DNA from: Musa acuminata AAA Group
Taxonomy: Eukaryota > Streptophyta > Magnoliopsida > Zingiberales > Musaceae
NCBI RefSeq assembly: GCF_036884655.1
Contig: NC_088338.1
Span: forward strand, 5,119,501-5,183,500
Reading direction: 5' to 3'
DNA length: 64,000 bases
Every line of letters begins with the position of its first letter. Positions within the stretch are counted from its first letter, which is position 1. A program made the position numbers and the translations under genes. Shown one piece after another: positions 48,701-58,400 of the stretch. Below the pieces are notes generated by a model. It saw only the letters and a program-made list of their open reading frames with translations, had not been told where the DNA came from and searched no databases.

Positions 48701-49931
48701 GCAACGGTAGCCTCTCGAAGAAGAAAATTTGCAACCTAATGAATCCCCAACTTACATTTTAAAGTAGAAAATATTAGGAATAGAGTATCGTAGGTAAAAC
48801 AAGCATAGAATGAGAAAACAAATAGATAAGTACAAAGGTAGAAGTCTGTTAGACAGATGCACAGTAAGTATAACTACCTTGATGGCAGCTTGATAAAGTT
48901 GTATAGCAAGATCAATGTCACCCTTTTCCTGTACCAAGAACATCTGAGTTATAATTATTTGGAAATAATTTACCATGTCATAGATTAGGATCAACAAAGT
49001 TCATATAGCTAATGCAACATAGACAAACAAACCTCACTAAACGTCAAGAATGTGTCTTCTTAACCAATACCGATTTCTTACCTTCCAAGCATTTGCCATG
49101 TTACCATAACACTCTGCAAAATGTGGATCAATTGCAAGAGCCTCTTGGTTCTTTGCAATACACATGTCAAAATCATGTAACTGAAATGCCAGAAACATAA
49201 ATAGAAGTCAGAGACTGCAATGTTCAAAGATAAGGTAATAACTCCAAAACAAAATAGATCATGATGTAAAAGATATAGGAACATATAAAGTAAAACAATG
49301 TATGACCTGATAGTAAATAGCACCAAGGAGGAGGAGATTGTCTGTTCTTTTGGGGTTTTTCCTATAAATGGCATTGCTGTGATCCAATGCTTGATTATAG
49401 TTTCCAGCTTTGTAATTCTGGTGAGCAAGGGCCAAGTGCATGTCTTCATCACCTAAACCATTCGAATGTATCATCACAAAAAGAACCAATTCGGTAAGAG
49501 ACAATAATCCAACACCCCAGAAGGAAACCTTTAAAAAAAAGAAAGATCTTTTCTTAAACAAGAATTCAAACTCTTCTGCTAGTTCCACTTAGAAAAGAAC
49601 CCTCACTTATCCAAATAAAAGGCCATTCTTTTGGCATCATACATCACGTATTCCCACAGCAAGAAACAGCACGAAACATGGAATCCACAAAACAAACACA
49701 AAAGAACGCAAAGGAACCTTCAGTCGGCTTCGCAATCAAGGGCTTGATGTCCGCGGAGCCATCAAGCAACTGCAGGGCGAAGGGTATTTCCTCCACATCG
49801 GCCCCCGCTGGGTGGAATCCTAACCCGCCGGCCACGTTCGCCCCGAACAGCGGCTGCTGCTGCTGCAGCAGCTGCGGCGGCTGCGGCTGCTGGGGCTGGT
49901 GCTGCCGCGCGTCGGCCTGCAGCGAGAGCAT
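30793..49931 (-). CDS. SEC: UDP-GlcNAc:protein O-GlcNAc transferase, SECRET AGENT type, 28 exons
   Basis: Transfers GlcNAc to Ser/Thr of nuclear and cytosolic proteins; in Arabidopsis SEC modifies DELLA proteins. Exons: 49931-49718, 49452-49307, 49180-49082, 48928-48878, 47523-47407, 47328-47272, 43779-43660, 43153-43091, 42999-42921, 41610-41501, 41396-41343, 41258-41191, 41104-41002, 40851-40649, 40546-40450, 39499-39428, 39334-39258, 39145-39029, 38955-38871, 38796-38629, 33328-33218, 33119-33033, 32951-32824, 32651-32569, 31662-31557, 31465-31319, 31234-31114, 30906-30793. They total 2997 nt, 998 aa. Residues 1-70 are Gln/Pro-rich. TPR repeats span about 75-520 ([32 protein letters not shown]). 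The GT41 catalytic region (about 528-998) has [48 protein letters not shown] and [14 protein letters not shown]. Intron 20 (5.3 kb) contains a retroelement. Assignment is very secure. Confidence 0.97.
31774..32051. repeat. Tandem duplication (131 and 147 bp) in SEC intron 24
   Basis: Two adjacent copies (31774-31904 and 31905-32051) begin AAAGATCTATCAAGAGATCA and end AAAAGTAACCTG, nearly identical. The second copy has an extra roughly 16 bases near its start. Low divergence implies a fairly recent event. A (TA)n run follows at about 32055-32077. Confidence 0.92.
33892..34086 (-). repeat. Inverted copy of the LTR 3' end plus hairpin, at the element's left end
   Basis: Bases 33892-34032 are the reverse complement of the LTR's 3' portion: terminal palindrome units, the GAAATGGGGATGATAATGATC stretch reversed, and inverted minisatellite units. 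At 34020-34055 the stem CTTCGAGGGGATC / GATCCCCTCGAAG with a 10-base loop reverses direction. Forward minisatellite sequence then runs to 34086, abutting the normal LTR start TGTTAGG at 34087. Confidence 0.88.
34246..34254 (+). promoter_or_regulatory. LTR promoter TATA box
   Basis: TATAAATAG at about the expected distance into a U3 region. The same motif occurs in the 3' LTR at 37269-37277. It drives plus-strand transcription, antisense to the host gene. Confidence 0.65.
34538..34646 (+). repeat. 41-bp tandem units: palindrome plus primer-binding-site motif, LTR 3' end
   Basis: Two complete 41-bp units and a final 24-base partial form the LTR end. Each full unit contains the near-palindrome GATAAGAC-TTTAGG-GTCTTATC followed by ATTGGTATCAGAGC. 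The 3' LTR end (37536-37641) has the same arrangement, and the inverted left end has two palindromes. Confidence 0.9.
34649..34660 (+). other. Primer-binding site (tRNA-Met type)
   Basis: TGGTATCAGAGC, the standard plant retrotransposon site complementary to the 3' end of initiator methionine tRNA, two bases after the LTR end. Identical motifs lie inside the LTR end repeats. Confidence 0.9.
34661..35861 (+). other. GC-rich leader of the retroelement
   Basis: Untranslated-looking region between primer-binding site and gag. It contains an A run of about 20 bases near 34702-34721 and then 1 kb of C-rich GCC/CCG-biased DNA. All three plus frames and the minus frames stay partly open with Pro/Ala/Ser- or Arg-rich low-complexity translations, so no frame is supported as a gene. 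Such leaders are common in Ty3/gypsy elements. Confidence 0.6.
35862..37025 (+). CDS. Truncated Gag with protease start and RT/RNase H scrap (387 aa)
   Basis: Retrotransposon structural protein. Residues 1-60 form a charged helical start. Residues about 65-230 match the Ty3/gypsy retrotransposon gag domain ([50 protein letters not shown] region). No CCHC zinc knuckle is seen. From about residue 300 comes the start of a retroviral-type aspartic protease, but the active site reads DTDST (residues 312-316) instead of DTGST. The C-terminus has short pieces, RPIAY and KKWRSYLL, typical of the RT/RNase H region, placed close together. Most of protease, RT, RNase H and integrase is therefore deleted. 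The polypurine tract follows the stop within about 70 bases. Confidence 0.85.
   Translation: MATDNSVKAQIEALEIRIENRLQEVLNDFKKDLLGSLSKFQQGGSSSSMLHRSENTGKGPQDYDTNYSHMKMEFPRWKDGDPTNWISKAEKFFHLYRTPEESKVEVASIQLERDALQWYDWYETFHGVPSWEQFKRGLLVRFGPSEYENVDCQLAKICQTSTVLEYHSRFERLSNQARDWSDRQLLDTFIEGLIPEIRCEVKARQPRTMIAAISFANLHEKKIIKERSVRGLYYDEKWSMEHECKQGQHLMIEPIREEPKAEELDSDYEGMETDEDIEAITHTVHALAGYANPQTIKIGGTLKHQPVTILIDTDSTNNFMDRKVAAQLAHHIEGCDIFEADGQILTYDSKGQEFLTTITTLKDRPIAYTVKKWRSYLLDQRVVMRCR
37096..37109 (+). other. Polypurine tract
   Basis: GAAGAGGGAGGAAC directly precedes the 3' LTR start, the position of the plus-strand primer in LTR retrotransposons. Confidence 0.8.
37110..37641 (+). repeat. 3' LTR (532 bp)
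   Basis: Same as the 5' LTR except for six rather than seven minisatellite units (about 37343-37506) and a G at 37253 where the 5' LTR has A in the GATGRACTTTGGG context. Followed by the target duplication AATTA. Confidence 0.93.
37690..38450 (+). repeat. Possible older LTR-like sequence beside the retroelement
   Basis: The intron sequence right of the insertion has a CCCTATAAAACAAGG TATA context near 37958, then a GC-richer stretch with low-complexity frames, then a T-rich part and TATGGTATCGTTAACGG near 38470. This order resembles the U3-R-U5 and primer-site layout of an older element. No second LTR or coding region was found. Confidence 0.3.
39610..40128. repeat. Non-coding repeat with TTTAAAC flanks in SEC intron 15
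   Basis: Sequence rich in CATACCGCCCGGTCC / GGTACGATACAGTATTC words, bounded by TTTAAAC at 39603-39609 and 40129-40135 (possible target duplications). The ends CAATGTTTTTAAAACC and, reversed, TCAAGGTTCTGAATAC are weakly similar. Related CGGTAY/GGTATR-rich words recur at about 42470-42650 and 43425-43600 in other introns. Probably a family of short non-autonomous elements; class unclear. Confidence 0.5.
43780..47271. other. Long SEC intron 6, no coding content
   Basis: A 3.5-kb AT-rich intron between the exons ending LIQD and starting [10 protein letters not shown]. No recognisable transposon protein, RNA gene or strong repeat. The open frames within are short and unlike known families. Confidence 0.6.
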
Positions 49932-50497
49932 GATCGGCGCCGGCACGAACCCTAGAATCCACCGTAAGATCGAGGGAGGGAGACGCCCAGCGACGGGATC
50001 CGCGATCGATCGGATCCCTGGGAGGATCGAAGAAGGGAAGGTTCGATCGGATTCCGGCAGATTTGGACCACCCGAGCGCCAGATTCTTCGCTCTCGTGTT
50101 CCGCTGTGGCTTCGGTTTTACCGCTGCTTTCCCCTTCCTCGTTCCTTCCCCTCGCCTTCAATTCCCGTCGGCAGCTAAAAAGGGTGAACACCGAGGCGTT
50201 CTAAGCTTCAGGTTGATCGCATTAGCAATGTTATGCGCGTACATGATCTGCCGTCCATTTGGGCCGCTGTGATTCACCGGAGCGTAAATGAAGAAGGGTT
50301 GAGATCGCCTGTGGAGATGGAGGAGTTTGCCCTTGACTCACCGTATTTATTTATTTATTTTATTTTAGTAAGTGGATCCTTTAAAGCTAAAAAATTATGG
50401 CTGACTTGTGTTAAATTTCAAATTGATATTAATACCCAATAAATGATATTTGATATTTTTTATTTAATAACAACAAGGATTAACAGTTATTAAGTTG

Positions 50498-50546
<49 letters not shown>

Positions 50547-52395
50547 GATTTAAATATTTGGGAATATATATTTTAAGTTTGAGGAGCAAATATGCTATTT
50601 TCTAAATTTAAAATAATTTATGTTAATACCCCCTGTCAAAATTTATGTGTGCTAATATAATCTCAAGCTCTTATATTGTTTTCAATATCAGAAAAAATGT
50701 TTCCTCATGTTTTGAAATATAAACTTTGGTTGGTGAATTATGCTAATTAAGATAAATGTTGGTGATACGTCTTATCAAACATAATTCGACAAAAAATATG
50801 ATCACCAAAGACTGATGTAATGTGGCCTTTAATGACAATAACTCATATTGATTGCGCAATTCAAATGTTCATTTTTATTTAAGATTTAGACAAATGTTGG
50901 ATGTTGAGTTCTCTTAACGTAAATCCACACTTGTCGATGAGCAAACACCAAAATAGGTGTTGTTATTATTGCTTTCGATGATAACTAAGACCTTTCTTTC
51001 TTAATTGCCAATTAACATACATCTATGATCAGTATTACAAAGCCCTATGGAGAACAAGCTGAAGTAAATGCTACTAAAGTCCATATACAATGAGAATTAT
51101 GCATTGGTAATATGGTTCATTTACCTTCAACCAGGAAGATGAGCATTGTTGTGGTTATCACTGATCCCATATGTGAAAAAGAATCTGTCAGGAATGTAAT
51201 AAATATATAGATAATGTCTAATAAATTGGTTTAAAGATATAAAAAAAGAAAAATCATAGATCCTGTTAAAGATTTATAAAAATAAAATATTATCATCCTA
51301 TGTAAGATGGATGGATGATCTTAAACCTCGAATAATAGATCCATCATGGCAAATTTTTTGTTGAGTACTTCAAATTATTATTTTTTTCTCCTAGATACAT
51401 GCATCGAGCACAAACACTTCCAGTAAGTTTGGGCACTTGGGATACTTATTTATTATTATTGATGAATGCATCACATGTAGGGTTAGACTAAATAGTTATA
51501 CAAGTGAAATAAAACAGTTTAGAAGTTTCATTAGACCCCCTAACATTCTTTATTTAGTCCTTCAAACAGAGTGTAAATTAACTTTCATTAGTCATCAAAT
51601 ATGACTCGTGATCCGCTATACGACTGGTATCGCCTTGTTCTTCAAATTAACTAACTTGAGAAGCAACGACAAGACCATTGTTGTCACCTTGTTCTTCAAA
51701 GAAGTGTGCTTGCTTCTCTGTACAAGAAGATAGGACATTTAGCAAAGAGAGCCTTAATTTAGACATGATCTCGATGGACTCCAAAAGAGGATTTTGAATT
51801 GGGTTCCATCTTCTTCTAATATTTTCTAGATAATCATATATGGATTTCTATTTCTACTTTTGAGATTAATAAGGGTATACCAAAGGCATGTCTTTCACTT
51901 GAAACAATTCAACAAACCCTAATTAACTTGTAAATCTTCTAGTTATTTTTCTAGTCACTCCAAAAATGTCTTGGGTATACCAAAGACATGCCTTTTACTT
52001 GAACCAATTAAACAAACCCTAATTTACTTTTAAATCTTCTAAATATTTTTCTAGTTACTCCAAAAATGCCTTGTTTGAGAGAAGAAAAACAACACAGAGG
52101 CAACAAAACACTAGCAAATAATATCCAAATAAATATACCCATACATCAGCTACAACCACCACAAAGCGATAACAATTTTAATTAATCTTTCACAAATATA
52201 AGGAAAAGCACCCAAAGCTAAGCTTTGATGCATATGTATCATTTAACAAAGGTTCAGTCATTCAGCAAAACAAGCATTCAATCAAGAGTTCAAACTTTTT
52301 AAGATCATCAAACCAACTGAGGTGATGTAACTTGTTACGTATCACAATTTCAGTGAGCATTCCAAAATGTATCCTCATGATGAACTGCTATCTGA
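49932..52395. other. Intergenic: SEC promoter and 3' flank of the microprotein gene
   Basis: The first about 300 bases are GC-rich, holding the SEC leader and promoter. Then comes AT-rich DNA with a (TA)n run at about 50502-50541 and the 100-bp tandem duplication at 51875. No gene seen. Confidence 0.6.
51875..52074. repeat. 100-bp tandem duplication
   Basis: Units 51875-51974 and 51975-52074 both begin GTATACCAAAG.CATG and end CTCCAAAAATG.CTTG, with around ten differences. This is an older duplication than those in the SEC and NIPA introns. Confidence 0.85.
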
Positions 52396-54677
52396 TCATT
52401 CTGTCATCACGGGCTTGTTCTCATTTGCCTTAGGTTTGTGCTCCTTTGGTTTCTGCTCTTCAGATTTCCTATTTTAGGCAAAACAAATGTATTCCATCAT
52501 TTGAAAGGAAACAAGAAAATTTGACATGCAGAAAACTTACAGTAATAGGAACAGAAGACTAGTCGTTTGGGTAAATTTATAAACCTAAATCAACATGCAA
52601 CAACCTTTATGAGGCGAGGCCTACTTAGAATGATCTTTGATGTTCAGATGGTTACAGTCTCTGTACCTTAGTATGCAATTATTAATATATATAAAAAACA
52701 CAAAGTACTTCTAGCATTTTTTTCATTTACAAGAACTTACAAGCAGCGGTATTACAATGAGATCTCATACAATCCAGAGTGCTGTTTAAGTCAGTGGTAC
52801 TTTGATGCAGATCTACCAGATCATAAAAAGGACAAAAAAAAGAAAAGAACACTTCTATTCTATATTCTACACTGCTAGAGAATCATCCCAAACAACCACT
52901 TGCAAGTCCTTAGAATTGAATCACAACATCAAGCAAGACACCAGGAATCTGTAAGTTCCCCTTTGTAAGTTCCATTTCCTATCTAGGATCACCAAGTGTC
53001 AGCTACCACAACGTAAGACTTTTATTAAAGCTTAACTGCAATTCAGTATAGTAACCATTTTTATGAAAGAAATATAATGAAAAGACATACTAATTTTCTA
53101 GCAGGGAAGGCGGCATTCTACATGAACTTGCCAACCTCCTTATCTCTAATTGCACTTAAAACCGTTTTCCCATACTGACTTCCCAATGAACATTTGATTG
53201 TATTAAATGTATGTAGCATTTTTTTTTGTCCTCTGGCTGAGAAAATGTAAATAGTTTAGATGACATTTCCCCACTCAAACAGTAAAGCTCTTAATAAAAT
53301 ATAATCATTTTTCCTCAAAGAGAAATAAAAAAGCAAAAAAGGACTAACCAAGCTCATAACCACGTAGTGTCATTGTCAATTGTATTACTCATGAGAAGAA
53401 AACTATCACAGAAGAGAGGCATCTTTACTATTTTATGTTCTTATTACTTCACATGTTATCTATGATAGTCTTAGAATCGCTTCCACATACAGCACACTGA
53501 TTCATTAACAGACACTATGCCCATTTTTTTTTTATTAGCAAAACTGGTTGATTCTCTAACCCTGTGTACCCAGAATGCATTTGCCAATTTAACCATTTTA
53601 TGCTAAATATAAGAGGATATCTAAATCAAATATTATTGTTCCACAGTCTATTCACACTATAATTGTATGCCAATGATGATACGAAAATTTAATGCAACTT
53701 AGTCATTTCTTTCAATTCTGTCATAGCCCAAGAAATCTCATTGGGTTGATTGATAATCAATTCATCGAATAGTGAATATAACAAGTCTCACAACTACCGA
53801 GCAGTTTTCTGATTCCTAAATTGTGAACATTTGGCTCAAAGTCACGTAGATCAAGGTTCACACAAGAAACCACAAAGTTTCACACTAGACTGATAACAGA
53901 CTGATGGATAATACAACACAAACCCAGTCCCACATAATTTTTTATTCGATGCTTCAAGCTCCTTTTCAATTACCTTCTCCACGGAAGGAAAAAAAAAAAA
54001 ACGAAGAGGTTTCTATAGTTTAATTGATCTTGAGACTTAACCTATTATCAAGCTATGACGCAAAGGTTCTCTTGAACTAACTGTTTGAACTTTGCCTTTA
54101 TCGTTGTCTTCTATTCGCTATTGCTAACTGTTTCTTTTACCTTTTCTTTGGAAAAAAGAAGGCAAATTTCTCACTTATGTTAATTCCAACTATTTGACAA
54201 GAAACCTCCATCTCGAAATTGAGACACATCAGGAGTGAATCTGTTGTCTTAGTTCTGCTTTAGGAGAACATAAACCACTTCTTCAGAAGCATAAAGTCCA
54301 TGAATTACCATAGAATAACACTTTATTCCCTTAAATAGTCACAAACCTAATCAAGACAAGATTCTAAAGTCTCGACTACCCTGTCATCGCTGCAACAAAT
54401 CCAAGATTGCTCAAGCAGCAAAAGATCAAAACTTTTCACATCAAAAATACAAGCTTTCACCCATCGATCGACGAAACCGTGTTCAAACAAGAACCATGAC
54501 GATACATGGAAGAAACGGAAGTCAACCCAACAGGGCTCATTGACAACCAAAGAACAAGTAGGGAACCGAGCAGAGGTACCGAGAGGGAAGGGAAAAATCG
54601 TACCGCTTGTCGCCGGAGCTTCCGCCCTTCTGGCTGAGGAAGGAACGGAAAAGAGGTGAATTGACGTCGTAGATCAT
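52396..54677 (-). CDS. Conserved plant microprotein, 48 aa, 2 exons
   Basis: Exon 1 (54677-54604) encodes MIYDVNSPLFRSFLSQKGG and SSGDK. Exon 2 (52468-52396) encodes KSEEQKPKEHKPKANENKPV and MTE, and the junction codon gives Arg. Exons are 74 + 73 nt, 48 residues plus stop, split by a 2.1-kb intron with good GT/AG signals. The N-terminal third is hydrophobic/aromatic; the rest is highly charged and Lys/Glu/Pro-rich, probably disordered. I recall near-identical small unannotated proteins across flowering plants, but I know no function. No signal peptide or membrane segment. Two CACGTG boxes lie about 100 bp upstream. Confidence 0.8.
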
Positions 54678-55494
54678 GTCGCTAGGGTTAGGGTTTCTTT
54701 CCTGCCGGCCCGCCGTTACAGAGACGAGAAGGAACTCTGCAAGGGCGGTGTCTAAAAACAAATGTATACTGCTGTAAACCACGTGAATTGCACGTGAGAA
54801 AGTCGGTTTGGGATAATTGGGCCTCCATGGGCCTACACAAATCGTTGCTAAATTAAGATCGTCATTTCATTCTTATCAATATAAATTATACTCTCAACAT
54901 CAATAATATTTCTTGCTGGGAATACAATCGCATAATTAGCTGGATTACAAGAGACTAATTGGGATATGGATCGATCCTGTTCTCTATAAAAGCCTGACAC
55001 GGGAAGAGACTCGTCCAATTTTGGGCTGTAGGGATTCGGTACACATGAGACATAACTGTACAGGTGAGACTTCAGTGCGGGGGACGCGATGAACAACCAG
55101 TTTCTTAAACAAATTGGTAATAGAGGCCCACTTCTGCACCGCGATTGTGATTTGATTTCATATTTGGGTCCCGCAACTGTAAGCGGGAGAGAAGTTTAAG
55201 GTCGTAGACGAACCGAGAGGCTCCAACTGCAATAATTGCTTGGAGTTTTCTCCGAACAAAATGGCGATTTTGGCCCTGCGTCTTATTCTCGTCTCTTCCG
55301 TTCTTGTTGTCTGCTGATTGGATCCAAATCTTCCGTCTGACTGGTAAAACCCCATCGATCAATTCCTCTTTCTTTCTCCAATCCGTTTGAGGAACATGTC
55401 GGCCGGAAACGAGGCGTGTAAATAGAGAAAAAAAGGCAATCTTGGAGATTTTGGTTTCCGGTATATAGAGCGAGAGGGTAGATTTTGTGGTAAG
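54678..55494. promoter_or_regulatory. Head-to-head intergenic region (bidirectional promoter candidate)
   Basis: 817 bases separate the start codons of the minus-strand microprotein and the plus-strand magnesium transporter. Nothing else is coded here with any support, so both promoters and both leaders must lie in it. Confidence 0.6.
54780..54796. promoter_or_regulatory. Pair of G-boxes in the shared promoter
   Basis: CACGTG occurs at 54780-54785 and 54791-54796, 11 bases apart, about 100 bp upstream of the microprotein ATG and 700 bp from the NIPA ATG. Paired G-boxes are bound by bHLH/bZIP factors. Regulation is inferred. Confidence 0.5.
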
Positions 55495-58400
55495 ATGGGA
55501 TCCTCCACGGACAATCTGAAGGGATTCGTGCTGGCTCTGCTATCCAGCGGATTCATCGGAGCCAGTTTCATCATCAAGAAGAAGGGCCTCAGAAGGGCGG
55601 CTGCTGCTTCTGGAGTCCGAGCAGGTCAGCTCATCATCAACTCTTCTTCCTCTTGTTGATAATTGTTTCTTTCAACACTGATACTAGTAGATGGTATTCG
55701 ACCCATAAAACGTAGGGGTTGGTGGATACTCCTACCTCTTGGAGCCCCTCTGGTGGACTGGTATGATCACAAGTAAGCCCCTTTTTGCCTTCCTCTCTGT
55801 CTATGCAATTCTTAGTTGGTCTATCTTTATTCTAAATGAAAATACAGGGATTCAATTCTTTTGTTTTGGTATTGGCTTGTTGGTGGATGCCAAGTTGTGT
55901 GTTCGGCTTGGGGTTTCACTATGGTTATCTATCTTTTCTCATGAGATAAAGCAATCTCACATGAAGAAGTTAGATGTAGGTTATATTCCTTCTTGTGACT
56001 TGTGACTAATTACTAAAGCATATTATGCTGTTTAAAGATAAGATTTTTATTTCTCTGTGATTGTTCTTATGAGTTATTACTGTAGCATGTTATGTTGTTA
56101 AAGGTACGATTTCTAATTCTCAGTGATTGTTGGAGAGGTGGCCAATTTTGTAGCTTATGCATTCGCCCCTGCAGTCCTTGTCACTCCATTGGGTGCTCTA
56201 AGCATAATTGTTAGGTAACTCTCTGTTTGTATCTATTGAATTTACTTGACCTATGGAGAGAGGATCATCTTTCCATATCTTCTTTGGTCCTGATAGCATG
56301 TCAAATATATTTGTAGTGCTGTTCTAGCTCACTTTATTTTACAAGAGAAATTGCATGCTCTTGGGATTTTGGGCTGTGTTATGTGCATTGCTGGTTCAGT
56401 TGTAATTGTCATTCATGCACCACAAGAAAGAGCAATTACCTCGGTCCAAGAGATATGGAATATGGCAACTCAAACTGGTATGCCTGAGTTTATATATAGT
56501 TTTGCTTCTTCCCTTCCCTCTTGGTGTATATCTATTAGAATGACCACCTACTTATCATGTTATTGTTGACTTGGTTATTCTTCAGCATTCTTACTGTACG
56601 TGGCTTCAGTTATTGTCATAGTCTTCGTTCTTGTTTTCCATTTTGCTCCACTATATGGAAACTCAAATGTCTTGATCTTCACTGGCATTTGCTCTTTGAT
56701 GGGCTCCCTCTCGGTAATGTTTCTTTCATCTATCATACTTCAGCTCATGCTAGCAATGATAAAATTTGAATGGACTGTGTTGATAGAGTTTTCTGTTATT
56801 TGGAACTCAATACTTAGCTAAATTACAGGTAATGAGTGTTAAAGCACTAGGGACATCTTTGAAGTTGACTTTTGAGGGCACGAATCAGTTAATTTATCCA
56901 CAGACATGGTATTTTATGCTGGTAGTGGTCACATGTGTGATAACGCAAATGAATTATCTTAACAAGGTTAGCATGGTTTTCTTTGCATCTCATTTGTTGA
57001 TATTACAGCTCAAGAATGATGTTGAATGTTTGTTTATCAGAATTTTGTTTTGTTCCTAAAGATCATATGTGGGTGCAATAGTCTACATATTACCTAAAAT
57101 ATTCATCATCTATTTGCTGAACCATTTAGTTGAGGAACAGCCTTCATATCTCATTTTGTTAATTTTACAGCTCAAAAGAATGTTTGTTTATAAAAAAATA
57201 TTTTGGTTAAATCCTAAATATCATATATGTAGGCATATTACTCTACATATCACATAAAGTATTCATAATCTTTTTGCTGAACTGTTTAATTGAGGCATAG
57301 GTTCCATTTGTTAATTAAATGAATGTTCTGGCCTTCTGGGAATAGACAGCACAAGCAATGTGCTGAATCCTACTGTAGTTTTACATGACTAGATAGCATA
57401 TTGTTCCTATTATTGATTTGCAGCACTGGCCTTCTGGGAATAGACATCACAAGCAATGTGCTGAATCCTACTGTAGTTTTACATGACTAGATAGCATATT
57501 GTTCCTACTATTGATTTGCAGCACTGTTGCGCAGAATGAATTCATTGTTGTGTTTCTAAGATTTTTTTATGTTGACAATCTTATGCTTATGACAGTCAGA
57601 ATGATCGTTAATCCATAGCGTCTCTCTTCATGTATATCTAAAGATGGAAAAAGGATTGGCCTTATGAAGTTCATGGATATATTATTTAATTCTGTATCCT
57701 TTGGCTCTCTTTTGAAGAGGTTCCTAATGAATTTCTTGCCATTGCAACCATCCATACCATTGTATTTTGATGACATATTGATGATTATGTGTGGTAGATT
57801 TTGTTGATTTAGTTGGAAGTATGTTGTTAACCAAATTTACCTCTGATAAAATCATATCAGCAGTAAGAAGTTTTATGTTGGTTGTTGAGGAAATTGGAGG
57901 TATTAGGATTCAAGAGTATGTTCTTTCAAAGAAGGGTGATTTCTTTAGAAAACACCCATATTTTGGGTATGTCCCAATCGGTACCCCCCATTTTGTTTTT
58001 CCCCCTAATTTGAAAAATACACAAACTGCCTCTTCAAATTTTTTTTGCCTGTTATAGTTTCCTAACCTGTTACAGTGTGTTTTGGCCTATTATAGTGTTT
58101 TAACCACCACAACAAAAACACTGTAAACCTACTTGAAAACACTATAAATAAACCAAATGGAATCAAAATACACTAGAAATCATTTGATATATCATTATCA
58201 TACTATTATTCAAATAGGTATTTGTAATAGTTTAGAAATAACATCACCAAAATAAAAATAAAAAATTGATTTGTTATAGTGTTTTAGCCACCACAATAAA
58301 ACCATTGTAAAATCTACTCAAAAATACTGTAAATGATTCAAATGGACTCCCAACCTCAACCAAACCAGCTACAAGCCTAAATATATGGTGCCATAATGGT

